Of a stretch of 64,000 bases of DNA, positions 31,581 to 43,960 are shown one piece after another. Source of the stretch: Salticus scenicus (Eukaryota; Arthropoda; Arachnida; Araneae; Salticidae); contig OZ005653.1 of the NCBI GenBank assembly GCA_963930645.1, positions 108,937,259 through 109,001,258 of the forward strand, read 5' to 3'. Position numbers and translations under genes: made by a program. Below the pieces are notes generated by a model. That model worked only from the letters and a program-made list of their open reading frames with translations, searched no databases and was not told the DNA's origin. Position 1 is the stretch's first letter, and each line of letters opens with the position of its first letter.

Positions 31581-32947
31581 TATTGCTGAAAATTACACGA
31601 AATTACATATATAAAAAGTTTTTTATATGATGGTAAGTTGATTAAAATTCTGTAAATGCTAATCGTAGCTAACTTTGTTCATATAGAATGATATAAAAGA
31701 AAGTTTTGTGATGGTCCCAGCGTAACTAATTTTGTATTATAGTTGTGTCACTCAAAGAAAAAATAGTTATATTTTTATTGATACGAGTGTAATACAGAAA
31801 TTATTTATTTTTTAGTAATAAATTTCGTAATTAACAAAAGAGAAAAATAATTCGAATCTCATTGTTTATAAAAAAGTTTCCATCTCTTCTTCACTATATT
31901 GTTTAATTTAGTGATAAACCCTACAGTTAATGCCTTAAAATATGCTTGATTTCAAATGAAGAAGAAGAAATCTCCTGAAATCTATCTTTAGAGCTTTATA
32001 TGGAAAATAAAAGTTTAAAATAGGTTATTTTTTATATAGCTCTTATATCGTATAAAAATTTCGTGCACATTATTGTTTTCTTGAGTAAATATTTATCGAG
32101 TCATGATCTTAGTCTTATGCTGTTCATAGAAAAGTAAGTTTGTGATAAAAAATAACGGTCAAACTATTAAAAAAAAAAAAAAAAAAAAATGGTATATGAA
32201 AAATGTGGATGTGTTCAGTAATTTTGCTGCCGATTGTATAAAAAGTTTTCTTGAATGATTATCAATATTATATGAACAAAAGAAAATTCATTTCACAATC
32301 CTTAGTTTAAAAAAATCTGTGCATTTTTATACAAAATGTTATACCAGAGGTCTGCACGAGCCGAAAGTTTAAGGCCTGAGCCCAGTCCGGACGAAAACCG
32401 ATAAAGTCAGGCTCGATGAAGAAAGGGGGAAAATGAATAAAAACAACAAGAAAAAATTGCATGCATTTCTACGCTTTTTTATTTTTATTTTATTTTATTT
32501 TTATTTTATTTTTATTGTATTTATTTATTTATTTATTATTATTGCTATTATTATAATAAGTATTAGTATTATTATTTTGTATCTAATTTTCAGAGGCTTT
32601 ATTAGATTAGAATTTTTTTATTCAGAGGCTAAGAAATTTATTAATGGAAAATGATGCCATTCTCATGTAATATCCTGACAAAAATAGCGTTATAAACATA
32701 CACACAATGACACACACATGCACTCACATATAGAAAGAGAAAGTTTTCTGAAATCATTTTTGGCTCTCATGATGTGTGGAACTTCAAGATATCGCAAAAT
32801 TTTTTAATTACGAAAAATGTACAGACAAAAGTCAGATTTATTAATATAGATTTATCATAAAACATATTTTTTTTTTTTTTTCATTTATCAGACCCTTTCC
32901 AAACCCAAATAAATAAATAAATAGATAATGAAATAAAAATTACTTTT
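31581..32947. other. AT-rich sequence with short GC-richer patch
   Basis: A patch at 32345-32425 (CTGCACGAGCC...CCTGAGCCCAGTCCGGACG...GTCAGGCTCGA) is GC-richer and may be an element end. Near 32230-32240 GCCGATTGTATA resembles the end of the 28535 MITE. An A tract lies at 32167-32189. The frame at 32433-32654 is low complexity. Confidence 0.35.
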
Positions 32948-34252
32948 AGTTCCCCATCATACTATAGGTATGGGGAACTTAGGTATCGTGAAAATTTTCG
33001 ACCTCGGTTTTTCGACTTTTTTACACGTTTTCAGGTGTGAGGAATCCGAAAATGACAAAATTTGTATGGTGTCTGTCTGTAGGGTGTCTGTTAGTGGGTT
33101 AGTGTGTTAGTGTGTTAGTCTGTGTACACAATATCTCAAGAACAAATTGTCGCAGAGAGGTCAAATCAGTTTTAAAGTATTACTTTCGACACTGGCAAGA
33201 ACCCTATTCATTTACAACATTCGAATTTAAAAACTTTGTAAGTTATTAGAAATTTACGATTTTCTTAACATGGGAGAATAGGACAAAAATTCACTTAAAC
33301 GTGCATTAAATGGAAACTTTTTACTGTAAAAATGTCAGACCAGTTTTAAAATAGTTTTGATGCCGGAATGAACATCAGTAACTATAAATAAGCTACTTTG
33401 AAAATTTCGCAAGTCATTGGATATTTACGAATTTCTTAACATGGCAGAATAGGACAAAATTTGACATAAATGTCAATTTTGAGAGATATTTTCATCGTAA
33501 AGATGTCAGACTACTTTTGAAATATTATTTAGGATACTGGCATGAATATTATTGACTATGAATTTTCCAATATAAAAATTTCGTAAGTTATTGGAAATTT
33601 ACGAATTTCTTAACATGGCAGGATAGAGCAAAATTTCGCATAAACGTCAATCTTGAGGGATGTTTTCATCGTAAAGATGTCAAACCACTTACGAAATATT
33701 ATTTAGGATACTGGCATGAATATCATAGACTATGATTTTTCCAATTTAAAAAATTTGTAAGTTATTTGGAATTTACGATTTACTTAAAATGACAGAATGG
33801 GGTAAAATTGAGCATAAACTTCCATTTTGAGGATCATAAATACATTAGACCACTTCAAAATTACATTTCTAATATTTCTTTTGAACATGATTGAATACAA
33901 ATATTCTAATAGGAAAATTTCGTAAATTATTCGTAATTTACGATTTTATCAGCATAGCGAAATTGTAAATTTTTCATACAAATATGAATTTTGAGGATTA
34001 TTGCATTGGAAATAGTAGCATGAAAACTAAACAACGGAATTGACCCTGATAAAATAAATTAATAGATTAGAATAAGATAAATATATCGAAGTGAACGAAG
34101 GATAGCCTATTAGGCGGGGATTTCATTCTGTCACTCTATCAAGCTTTGGCGAAATTCATTTCTTTTAACATGATTATAATATGTCTCGCACTAGAAATAT
34201 ATGAGAACATAAATAAGATGGGGAACTGAGCAGAGTCCACCTATGCCAACTA
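32948..34252. mobile_element. 1.3 kb interspersed element C, copy 2
   Basis: Near full-length copy of 14375-15686 with the same hairpin start (AGTTCCCCATCATACTATAG) and the same end (GGGGAACTGAGCAGAG...CCAACTA). It has the same series of about 175-bp units. It lies wholly inside the 11.65-kb element, so it is one of the later contributors to that element's size or was carried with it. Confidence 0.65.
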
Positions 34253-35330
34253 ACTAGTTAATTATATATTATCAATATTAAAAAAAAAAAAGACTGTTTT
34301 TTATTTAAATTTTAATAATAATCTGGTGGCACTCATCCGACTTTTTCTTACTCTTACCTAGCATTTGAATGCTATAAACACAAATTGCGGATTAAGGTGT
34401 AAGGTAACAAGTACTATATATAAATCTACGTTTCAAATATTTCAAACTACTTTTAGGAACAAATAAATTTTGATGAATAACTCTCTTAGTGAGGGGGTTA
34501 AATATAGTACTTACTATAAATAATTCTTGGTTGATATTAAATTTAAAAGTTCATTTGAAATTATTCAATCAACTTCGATCTCACCACTTTTGAAGCTTAT
34601 TAATCTTAGTCAAATATTTTAAGTAGCAACCTCATAATCAACTTCAAAATACAAAATTTAAATTGTCTGCAAATATATGTTCTAAAGTTAGCTGATAACA
34701 GACATACACAAAGATTAACATTTTAAAATTTCATTTTAGTATTTAGGGACCCTCAAAACGTGTAATTATGCGCGAAACAAGCCTTAAAAATTTCACTTTA
34801 AAATTTTTTTATTTTGTTCTCTGCATAGGTATAAAGAAATTTTTATTCCTGGGTAGACCTGTAAAGGAAAGGAGAACGATTCTCATACCATATTTTCCAC
34901 AAAACATGCTTTTATGCATATAAAAAATATATGTTCATTTCATTTTGTTTAGTACAGGCTATAGATGTTAAACTGTAAATAGCAAAACATTTTACCCACA
35001 TACTTAATGTATTTGAATTATTATGGATATCCCTGTACACGAACCATTTCCATGATCTCAACGAAAAGCTAAGTGCAGCATCCTTATATGACACTGATTT
35101 AGAATGTTAAGTTTTCATATTCTGGAATTATTTGTTTTTTAGCTATGCTGATAACAGGCACACACGCATAGACATACACAAAGACACACATACACACTCA
35201 GAGATCAAACGTAAAAACTTGATATTTGGAGTCAGGGGACCTCAAAACGCGTAAGTATTAAAAAAACGCAGTTTTCAAAATTTAACCCAAAAAGCAATAC
35301 TTTCTCTATCTTATCGAAGGATAAGAAAAT
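34253..35330 (-). repeat. Interspersed repeat, inverted relative of 54640-55010
   Basis: GGGGACCTCAAAACGCGTAAGTATT at 35227 (in part) and GGGACCCTCAAAACGTGTAA at 34746 are related copies about 480 bp apart. They match the complement of the GAGGTCCCCTGAATACG segment near 54710. TACACGAACCATTTCCATGA at 35036 matches the complement of a GGTTCGTGTAC segment at 54878. The frame at 34912-35094 is part of the repeat. Confidence 0.5.
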
Positions 35331-36149
35331 GCATAAAAGAAAAGAAATAATTAAGGATAGGAGAAAATATAGCCAAATTAGCGATAAAGTTGCCAAACCG
35401 TTTGGTTTGACTTCCCGCAACAGCTGCAAATTAAAGCGCGAAAATCTTTGTGACTGCAATTCTGCTGACCATGCACTATATTACTCATTCAATAACATCC
35501 GGGATTTTCTTTTTTGTTCACGATTTCCATTAGACTCAAATCTTAAACATTTTTAAAACTTGTACATTGAGGCCATCACAAAACATTCGTCCATATTTTC
35601 CCATTCAAACTCTTGCAGTACAGAACATGTTATTTATTAAATTTATTATTTATCTAAATACTTTCCTCTGGCGAATGCATACGATTTTCATAAATCAGAA
35701 TACAATCAGTTTTATGCTAGATCTAGAAAATATAATCTTAGAAAACATAATTTTCTAAAGATTTTCATTTTTGTTATTATTATGAAAAATGATAAAAAAG
35801 TAGATAAATTTGTTTTTAAATCATCAGAAATCGATGGTTCAACCATTCGTTTTAAAGGTAAACATATTGAAAAATCTTCCATACACCCCTTCTCCTCCCT
35901 CGGGAATGATGGATACTTATTCCTTGGTGAGAAATTGATGTCCGATGAATACCCCCCCCCCCCAAAAAAAAAAAAAAAAATAAATAAATAAATAAAAATA
36001 AAATAAAATAAAATAAAGAAAAAAAAAGCATTGAGTATTACTGGTTATACAACCAAGTTGTATCAACAATATATCAAATGTATGTCACACACAAGGTTTG
36101 ATGAGTATATATATTATAGAAGCTGAGATATAGTCTTTCCGTAAATAGA
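35331..36149. other. Mixed repeats and AT-rich sequence
   Basis: The frames at 35232-35459 (minus) and 35329-35556 (plus) overlap on opposite strands with no recognisable domain. Positions 35820-35960 carry the repeat piece GATGGTTCAACCATTCGTTT followed by a C tract, related to 730-860 and 55080-55200. The (A)n and (TAAA)n run lies at 35955-36030. Confidence 0.4.
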
Positions 36150-36660
36150 AAATATAGGCTTTTTATAAATTGGAACGTGGCAGCGCCACCTGTCGTCCGA
36201 TAAGCACCCAAAGTTAATCAGTAGAGTTTTATATACTAGCAATTTTACGTACAACTTTTACAACATTTATAAATCACAGAAGTTGAGATATTTCGTTCCC
36301 GTTATGGGATTAAATTGCAACATAGCTACGCCACATGTTGGCCGATGTGCATCAGTGACGTTTTACATAAAATCGATTTCACATATAACTTCAGTATATT
36401 ACAAAATTTAGAAGTTTAAGTTTTGTTTTAAATCACATGAGCTGAAATATTGCCTTTCAGATAACGTAATTAAATTGCAGATTAGTAACGCCACCTGTTG
36501 GCCAATGTATACATTCAAAATGTATATACACCTCCTTATACATACACCCCGTGTATCAAGTTTTATGAATTTGTACACTATAGAAGTTGAGATATAACCA
36601 TCACATAACTGGTGGGATTCACTACGTAGCAGCGCCACCTATCAGGCGAAATATCCCATA
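36150..36660 (+). repeat. Diverged tandem repeat with CAGCGCCACCTGT words
   Basis: Four units of roughly 110-160 bp contain GCAGCGCCACCTGTCGTCCG (36180), TAGCTACGCCACATGTTGGC (36323), TAACGCCACCTGTTGGCCAA (36486) and CAGCGCCACCTATCAGGCG (36629). Each is preceded by AGAAGTTGAGATAT-type text. The inverted relative is at 31060-31580. Frames 36408-36787 lie within it. Confidence 0.5.
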
Positions 36661-36849
36661 TGCAATTAAAAAAAAACACCAATTGAGGGCAAGTTCCAAT
36701 TATATAACAAATTTCGTTAAATTCTGTCCATTGATTTTTGAAATAAAATATCCACAATTTTATTTTCACCAATTTAAAATTTTGTAATTTTTTTCACTTC
36801 ACCGCTACTACTTCTAGTTGAGCATTCTTCATTGACGTGCTAACAAAAC

Positions 36850-37195
36850 GTTAAACTGAAAATATAAAAAAGGCCCTATCCGCTATCATGTTAAAAAATT
36901 ATAAATTTCGAATAACTGACGAAGATTTTAAATTAGAATGTTGCAAATCTCTGAATAGGATTGATATCATACGTGATATTTTAAAACTGGTCCGATTTCT
37001 CTGCAATCATTTGTTGTTAAGATTTCGTTTACCTGGACTAACAGACTAACACACTAATAGGCACCGATACCCATTAACAGGCACCATACCAACCTTTGAT
37101 TTTCGGATTCTTCACACCACAAAACGTGTAAAAAATTCAAAAACCGAAGTCTAAAATTTTCATGATTAAACTAGTTTGCCTACCAATAGTATACT
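36850..37195 (-). mobile_element. Element C, decayed inverted fragment
   Basis: ACAAAACGTGTAAAAAATTC followed by AAAAACCGAAGTC, and ACTAACAGACTAACACACTA-type runs, match the complement of the first 300 bp of element C (GACCTCGG, ACACGTTTTCAGGTGTGAGG). More diverged than the other copies. Confidence 0.5.
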
Positions 37196-37209
37196 TAAAA
37201 ATCCTTTTG

Positions 37210-37445
37210 TCATGTTCGTTATAATTACACTGTTACAGAACGTGTTATGACGGTCATATAGTTGAACGTTCTATATAGAACTAGAATTGTACGTGTTATA
37301 GATGGTACAAAGCACACATTTTCAGAACGTTTTAAATAATACTATTTTTGAACGTACAATAGAACGTTCTATTGACACGAAACACGGTGTTTGAACTACT
37401 GTAACCGTTATTAAACGTTCAAAGAACGTTCTTGTGCTACTTGGG
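37210..37445. repeat. AACGTT-rich terminal repeat, right end
   Basis: Five AACGTT words and several GAACGTG/GTACGTG variants in about 235 bp. The last 33 bases match the left end of the element, inverted, at about 85 percent. Confidence 0.75.
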
Positions 37446-37447
37446 TA

Positions 37448-37462
37448 GCTGCTAAACATTAT

Positions 37463-37495
<33 letters not shown>

Positions 37496-38287
37496 CTATA
37501 TATATTTTATATATATATATATATTGTACAATAGAAAAATTTTAAAGCTTTTGTAGCTTTCTATGATTAAATGAGGTAAAAATTTCTATTAAAACATCGT
37601 ATGCAAAAATCATAACACTTGAGAATTATACATAAGACAGGCAATGCATTTAAAAGTTTAAATCCATTCAAGCCTTTCCTGGAGATCTAATATGCCTCTT
37701 ACTTAGTACATAAATTATAATTTACAACTTTTATCTACCTATAAATCAATATAATATTAATTTTAGGGTATTCTCATATTATCTGAAATTAAAAACAAAA
37801 TAATAATTATTATTCATGCTATTCATAAACATCAGCGGTGACTAGAGTACTCGCTAGTAATTAAAATTTAGTGTTCAAAAAATATAAAATGGTAGACAAA
37901 TTTATACAAGTACGCGCTTTTTATTCATATTTTTACTGCGTAAATTATGGGTTTATGCGAAGACAACCCAAACTTTTTAATTTATTTTATTTTTATATTC
38001 CTTTTTATTAATATAACTCACGAACAGAGAGAAGAAAAATAAATTAAGAAAAATATTTTAATCTTATAAATTATGCCAGACGGAATTTTGAAAGTTTGCA
38101 ATAAAATGCTCTTAAAACTGGTGATGACAGGCACACATTTGACATTTTTATCTCAGTTGTTTCGCATTGAAATAATTAAGCATGCCCTTCATCAGAAAAA
38201 AAAAGTAGTTGCAATGTGAAAAGAAAATTGTTAAAGCTAAAAGAAAAGTGTAATTTAGTAGACTTGTTATCGGAACAGCTTGCATAC
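37448..38287. repeat. Giant palindrome, right arm, outer part
   Basis: Inverted copy of 23098-23930, displaced from the inner part of its arm by the 11.65-kb insertion. Homology ends at CAGCTTGCATA (38287), which corresponds to the boundary with the tRNA-derived repeat at 23097 on the other side. Confidence 0.85.
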
Positions 38288-38552
38288 CTGGTGAAATCTG
38301 CTGATTCATCTAAACATTGTGAATGTGTGATCAATCTAAACATTTTATTTCATTTTATTTTTTCTTTCTGTTATAAGTAAATTCAAAATTTAAACATTTA
38401 ATATGTAATAGATATTTGAATTTTGTGAATTATAAAAAATATATATGTAGTTTTTATAGTTATATTTTCTTTTTATAATATTTATAAATTTCTAAAACTT
38501 AAAAAAAACTTAAAATTTCTAAAACTTCTTTTCTAAAAAGAAAAAAAAATAA

Positions 38553-38634
<82 letters not shown>

Positions 38635-39240
38635 GATATATATATATTTATATATATAGATATATATATATTAAGCTATGGAAAATTATAAACTCACAAA
38701 TCACTATAACTATATAAACTACATATGTTTTTAATTCACAAAAATTCAATAACTATTGTTTATTAAATTATTATCGTATTATATTATTGTTAAATTATCA
38801 GATTTTGAGTTTAATTATTTAAAAGATTAAATTTTACAATTATCCATCGTTATAATCGTTCAACCGCAACTTTAACACTAAAATAAGTAAATAAATAAAA
38901 TAAACCCTGAATAACAAATACTGAAGTAAAGAATAAACAGACAAAAAAAAATAATAATAAATAAATAAATAAATAAATAAAATAAAAAATAGACCGAAGT
39001 ATAAAATAGTTAGCAGGTTTACTTAAATATTGGTTTGAGCCTCCTGTTACGGTTTACCATGTATAATTTTCGTTAGTATTAAAGAACAGCTGAAATTTTA
39101 TTGCGTGCACAAAAGGACAAAAAAAATGTAAGTGTTGAAGGAAAATATTTGTTTATTAATATTTGAAATCTAGATTTAAAGATGTATTATATATTTCAAT
39201 CGTCTGCTTGCTTGTAATAATTTAATAGCATCGGAAACGA
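38288..39240. other. AT-rich sequence with long (TA)n
   Basis: A (TA)n tract with minor interruptions spans about 38553-38672. AAAT-type repeats lie near 38950-38990. No gene was recognised. Confidence 0.5.
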
Positions 39241-39610
39241 GGAAGGGGGGGGGGGGGGGCTCGGCGTTTCCTAAGCTAGCCGTTTCCCCCGCAACAAGAA
39301 CTCTTTATTAAAAATATGCAAATGAGGTACAAACCAAATGATTGTTGGTACAAATGGATACAAACGATGTATAAACGATTGGCATCATTCATTTTTTTAA
39401 ATCTCGATGTAGGGGTGGGCTGGTCGTTTTCCCAGTCCCCCCCCCCCCACACACACACCAAGAACTCTTTGTTTCTATTATGCAAATGAGGTACAAACGA
39501 AATGATCGTTGGTACAAATGGGTACAAACGAGGTATAAACGAATGGCACCATTCACTTTTAAAAAGCTCGAGGTGTGTGTGTGGGGGGGAAGGGGGCTGG
39601 CGAAATGGAC
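39240..39610 (-). repeat. Satellite units (~150 bp), inverted, about two copies
   Basis: On the minus strand this carries the same ATGGTGCCA(A/T)TCGTTTATAC, GTTTGTACC, CTCATTTGCAT and AAGAGTTCTT order as the array at 21540-22810, bounded by G tracts (39246-39259) and C tracts (39437-39447). The flank CTGGCGAAATGGACG is shared with the array's other copy near 21520. Confidence 0.75.
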
Positions 39611-39765
39611 GTAGTGTAGACCTGCAAGCAGGGCCCCAGGGCAAAGCCTATATGGGGTCGTACGAGCCAAACCACTACCCTCCAGCGATTTCTCAACCCC
39701 TTCAGCAAGCCCCGGAATCAGCAGAGAACTGATTTCCATGGACATAATATGAAAATTTACATTAT
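39611..39765. other. GC-rich segment of unknown origin
   Basis: About 150 bp of near 50 percent GC (AGCAGGGCCCCAGGGCAAAG, CAAACCACTACCCTCCAGCG, CCCCTTCAGCAAGCCCCGG) abuts the satellite. The plus frame reads KAYMGSYEPNHYPPAISQPL and stops; the minus frame is also open. It may be a captured exon fragment. No family was recognised. Confidence 0.3.
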
Positions 39766-40199
39766 TCTGGTTTGTTAGATAAGATTTTGTAGGCATTTCA
39801 TGTCCATCGTAGGCATTTCATGTCCATCTAATAGTGGTTCTAGATTTCTGTCTTTCTTTTTCAATTTTTTTCCATAAATAAAATTGTGTGCAAGACAATA
39901 AAATAAAGTAGAGAAAGCCAACAGTAAAGGAATGATGCTAATACGCGTCTGGAATAGGCATAATCAAGAATGATTTTAGGACCCTGAAAACTGGTTTTTA
40001 AACACTCCAAATCTGCATAACATCTGTTCTACATTAGATAAAAAGCGCCATATGTTTGTTAAAATTTAAACTTTAATTTTTATTGCAGCTTTCTTTTTCT
40101 CGTGTTTTATATATTAAACATACCAAGTTCCAACGAAATTTTTTTATTGGAATGGGGCTGTATAGTTCTAAACAGGGAAATTTTCATTAAAATCACCGA

Positions 40200-40248
<49 letters not shown>

Positions 40249-43200
40249 CATATATATATATATTGAAGAATTTAATAACGTTTTAAAATGTATCAGTTAG
40301 TAGATTAGTAGATACAATATAACACCAGTATACGTATACGTATATATTTCCAATATGTTAAAGCTTGGGGTATATTTTCAAAATTTATCTTGAATATTTC
40401 AATTTCAAAGCAAATGTAATTAAACAACTGACAAATATAATTAATCTTTATTGCTTATATAAACATTTTTATTCAAAACATATATTCAGTTTAGACTCTT
40501 CCTCTAATGATGCAGTATTTACTCCCAGATGATTTTGAATAAAGGTTTAAATCTACGATTCCCAAATACCTCCAATAAATATATTGCGTAAGTACATTAA
40601 TGAACTCGCTTACATGCTCTTTGAAATAGATGTTTATGTTTCCCTAATGTGCACGAGAAGATTTAAATTAGAGATTTTCAGTAGCTAAATAATGTGAAGG
40701 TTTTAAAGTAAAGCTTCAACCTTTATGTTCTAATGAATAAAATCATCTTGTGTCACTGGTAAAGGCTCCGTTTATTTTAACATTTATCAAATTTTGTTAG
40801 CATATTAAAATCATTTAAAATCAATGAATTTTAGCATTAAGTATTGATTTGTCTTATATTTTGATTTTAAAAGGAAAATTCACTTGGTTTTTATTTCTTG
40901 CAAAAAAATCTTCATTTGAGAATTCGCATTTATATAATATTACCGTAAACTATGTGTGCAAGCACATATGGGTGAGGATGTCTTCAGAGTTATGTACGTT
41001 AGGAGAATGTATTTCCATATGTAATAAAAAAATCAGCAAATAGCAAAATTAGTATCAGTTAGTAATTCGAATCAAGAGTAATTGACATTCCCATTATCAT
41101 CATTCACAATTACGTATAACTCTGACTACTGTAGAATGATCGCAATTATACGCATCCGATATAGTATAACTACATGCTGTGATTACTAGTGAAAACTTAT
41201 GATACGATTAAGTTTGCAATGGTTGTGTACACGCCCTAGGCTATTTTTATTATTATTATTATTATCTATTTAAGTTTTGACAGCAATTAAAAAAAATACA
41301 TTCTAATATATTTTTTTCTTTATTTTAACATCAGAAAACTCTTTTAAATATATACTTTGTTTACTTAAAATTAACTTTGTATATCAATAAAAAAATAAAT
41401 AAAACTTGAATAATCAAACATCAAATAAAATTCAATATCGCCAGTATATTAAATATTTGGCCATAATTTTAATTTGACGAATATGGTTCACTTGGTATAA
41501 CATTTCATACTACATATAAGAACAGGCTATAGAAAATCATATATTTTGAGTATTACTAGTTTTTATGTTGAAATATTTCTTAATTAATCGTAGATTCATT
41601 AAAGAAAAAATACTATGAAGTTATATGTTCAGAGAATCCTATATTTTTCATATTACTAGTTTTTATGTAGAAATATTTCTTAAAATCGTAGATTCAATAA
41701 AGAGAGAATACTATGAAGATATATGGTCTTAAATATATGAGATATATTGACGCGAAAGTTTGATTTAGCACAGTAACATTTAAGATAAAAATAAATAAAC
41801 AATAAATAAATTTTCTATCTGCAAAAATGAAGAAATGATCTAATCTATAATTGAATAGGTATATGACTCCACTCGTGAAAATTGATTTTTTTTTTTTTCT
41901 ATTTTTTCTAAAAATAAAATAATGTTTTTTATTTAAATCGTGAAAACTACTGATATGGTATAGTTTATAGAATTAGCCCTATAAACATCTAAAGCTAGAC
42001 GGATAGACTTAGATATACAGAGAAAGAGATGTGGGGGGGGGGGGGGGGAGAGATGTAGACAGATGTAGTCAGATTTACATGGAAAAAGATAAAATAAATA
42101 TTAAAATATTAAAAGGCATTTACCTTTAGTTACTTAGGTTATTCACCTAGCATATAATAACAGAGACATCTACAATGTTACGTAAGTAATTAATGTCACC
42201 TAATAATTCTAAATCAAATAAGTTACTAAACTCTTGAGTTTATTTTTTAACGACCACCGTTATCTAAAGAGATTTTTACTATCATTATCCCAAAAAGAAG
42301 GATTTTCTATCAAAAATAAAAATATATAGAAATTTAACAGTAATATAGATATACTTATGCATCCTAAAATAAACAGAGACATTTTCTTAAATTTGAAGAC
42401 AATGATCTATATGTTACCTAATAATTCGAAGTCACCCGTAACTAAACTCCAAAGATTTGTCACCTAGATAACTAAACACACATTAAAAAAAAAAAAAAAT
42501 CTTCTTTTCTTGAACGCTAAAGAACAACATTGAATAACATTGATAGCTGTTTTGGTAGCATTTAGCGTATCATATTCAGGGCAACAAATATGTCTTACTC
42601 TATAAAGATAAAATAAATGCTGAATAATTTCATAGATAAAAGAATTAACCAAAACTCACAGAGGATGGAAATTAATTAAGATAATCCTTAGCAAGTGTAT
42701 GTACACTTGATTTATTCAAAAAACATTTTCCTCGTTCAATCTGTTTCTAAATTAGTTTGTTATTACAATTATATTAAAACAAAAACTTTTATCTACAAGA
42801 TTATATGTATATATGTATATTTGTAATCTAAAATACATCATAACTAATAATCCTTATATGTATTATATATTAAAACTATTTGTTTATATTTTATGTCTGT
42901 AGGATTATTGATTCCAATCTCATGGTACTTCTTAATGAATAATGACAAACCAGTTTATTATTATAAATCTAAACATCAACAGACATTTTTACATCTAGAT
43001 ATTAAATTAATTTATGATCTTCTGAAATAATTCGACGTTTAAATGTATATTTTAAGAAAATAAAGAAAATCTCCCCTGAATAATTTTTATTTTATAGAAA
43101 CTCAATGGCAGATCGTTGAACTTCTTAAATATCAATTTGTGAATAAAATATATTTATTTTTTAAGAAATATCGAAGTATCAAATATCCACTTTGTTACAC

Positions 43201-43755
43201 AACTTATAAATAAGGATGTGTCTTCATTGAAATTTGAGTAACTATGTATACAACATCTCTTAAACATTATATTCATTCAGATTGTGTAAAAAATAAATCG
43301 AAAAAATAAATTTTAATATAGCACTTTTACATCACTGTTATTCTTTCATTGATATTAGTTTTATATTAGTTTTATATTAGTTTGATTATTTATTCTGCGG
43401 ATTGTAGTGAATGGGGCAAAATGCATTAAGATATTGTATTTGTAAAGACAGTTGAAATTATATATGTAACAATTCAGGCGAATGTAGATATTAATCTGAT
43501 CTCATCAGTTAAACTATAATGACAACATTTCCTGGTAATCCTCGCAAAATTTGATAATGCTGATCAATCTTCAAAGATTTAGATTTCATTACCGTGAAAT
43601 TGGTAACATTATCATTAAAATACATGAAGTCAATTTCGTTAATCTTTAACTTGAATTTAAAAGTTAAAGTTTATCACAAAATAAAAAATGTAAAGTGAAA
43701 TATATATATATATATATATATATATACTAATTTCAGCATCTTTGTAATTATATAA
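39766..43755. other. AT-rich intergenic sequence
   Basis: It contains a short duplication (GTAGGCATTTCATGTCCATC twice at about 39790-39828), (TA)n at 40200-40262 and 43700-43727, and a G tract at about 42033-42049. A repeated phrase TTTTTATGT(T/A)GAAATATTTC lies at 41559 and 41663, about 100 bp apart. Small frames (40849-41043, 42464-42652) have no recognisable features. Confidence 0.45.
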
Positions 43756-43759
43756 ATAT

Positions 43760-43960
43760 ACTAGCAGACCCGGCCACGCGTTGCTGTGACTAAGTTATAC
43801 GTTGAATTATACGGCTGTAAACTATTTAGTACAGTCAAATTATTATTTACGAACAAAGACGAAAACGTTGTAGCCGATGTAAAAACCCACAGGGTTGAGA
43901 TTTGAAACTTAGGTCAAAATTTGGAAGCGATTGATAAAAATTTTCGTAGTGTTGATATTA
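43760..43960 (+). repeat. Retroelement-like fragment beginning CTAGCAGACCCGGCCACGCG
   Basis: The GC-rich phrase ACCCGGCCACGCGTTGCTGT in AT-rich DNA is, as I recall, a common interspersed repeat start in many arthropod genomes. A second fragment (45840-45940) with ATTAAAATCGGTTCCTTAGT and GTGACACGTAATTTATATA resembles the end of the same kind of element. Together they may bound one 2.2 kb insertion interrupted by the foldback fragment. The class is not certain. Confidence 0.4.

Larger units (their letters stand above)
25792..37445. mobile_element. 11.65-kb TA-flanked inverted-repeat element, class unassigned
   Basis: The ends CCCAAGCAGCACCGAAACG and (right, inverted) CCCAAGTAGCACAAGAACG begin related terminal repeats of several hundred bases rich in AACGTT. 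TA lies on both sides (25790-25791 and 37446-37447). The intact palindrome arm at 23917-23935 shows the single TA of the empty site. No transposase was recognised inside; the contents are other repeats (28535-28747, 32948-34252, 36850-37190, 26193-26390) and AT-rich DNA. TA targets suggest Tc1/mariner or another TA-specific superfamily. It is probably a smaller nonautonomous element enlarged by later insertions. Confidence 0.75.
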
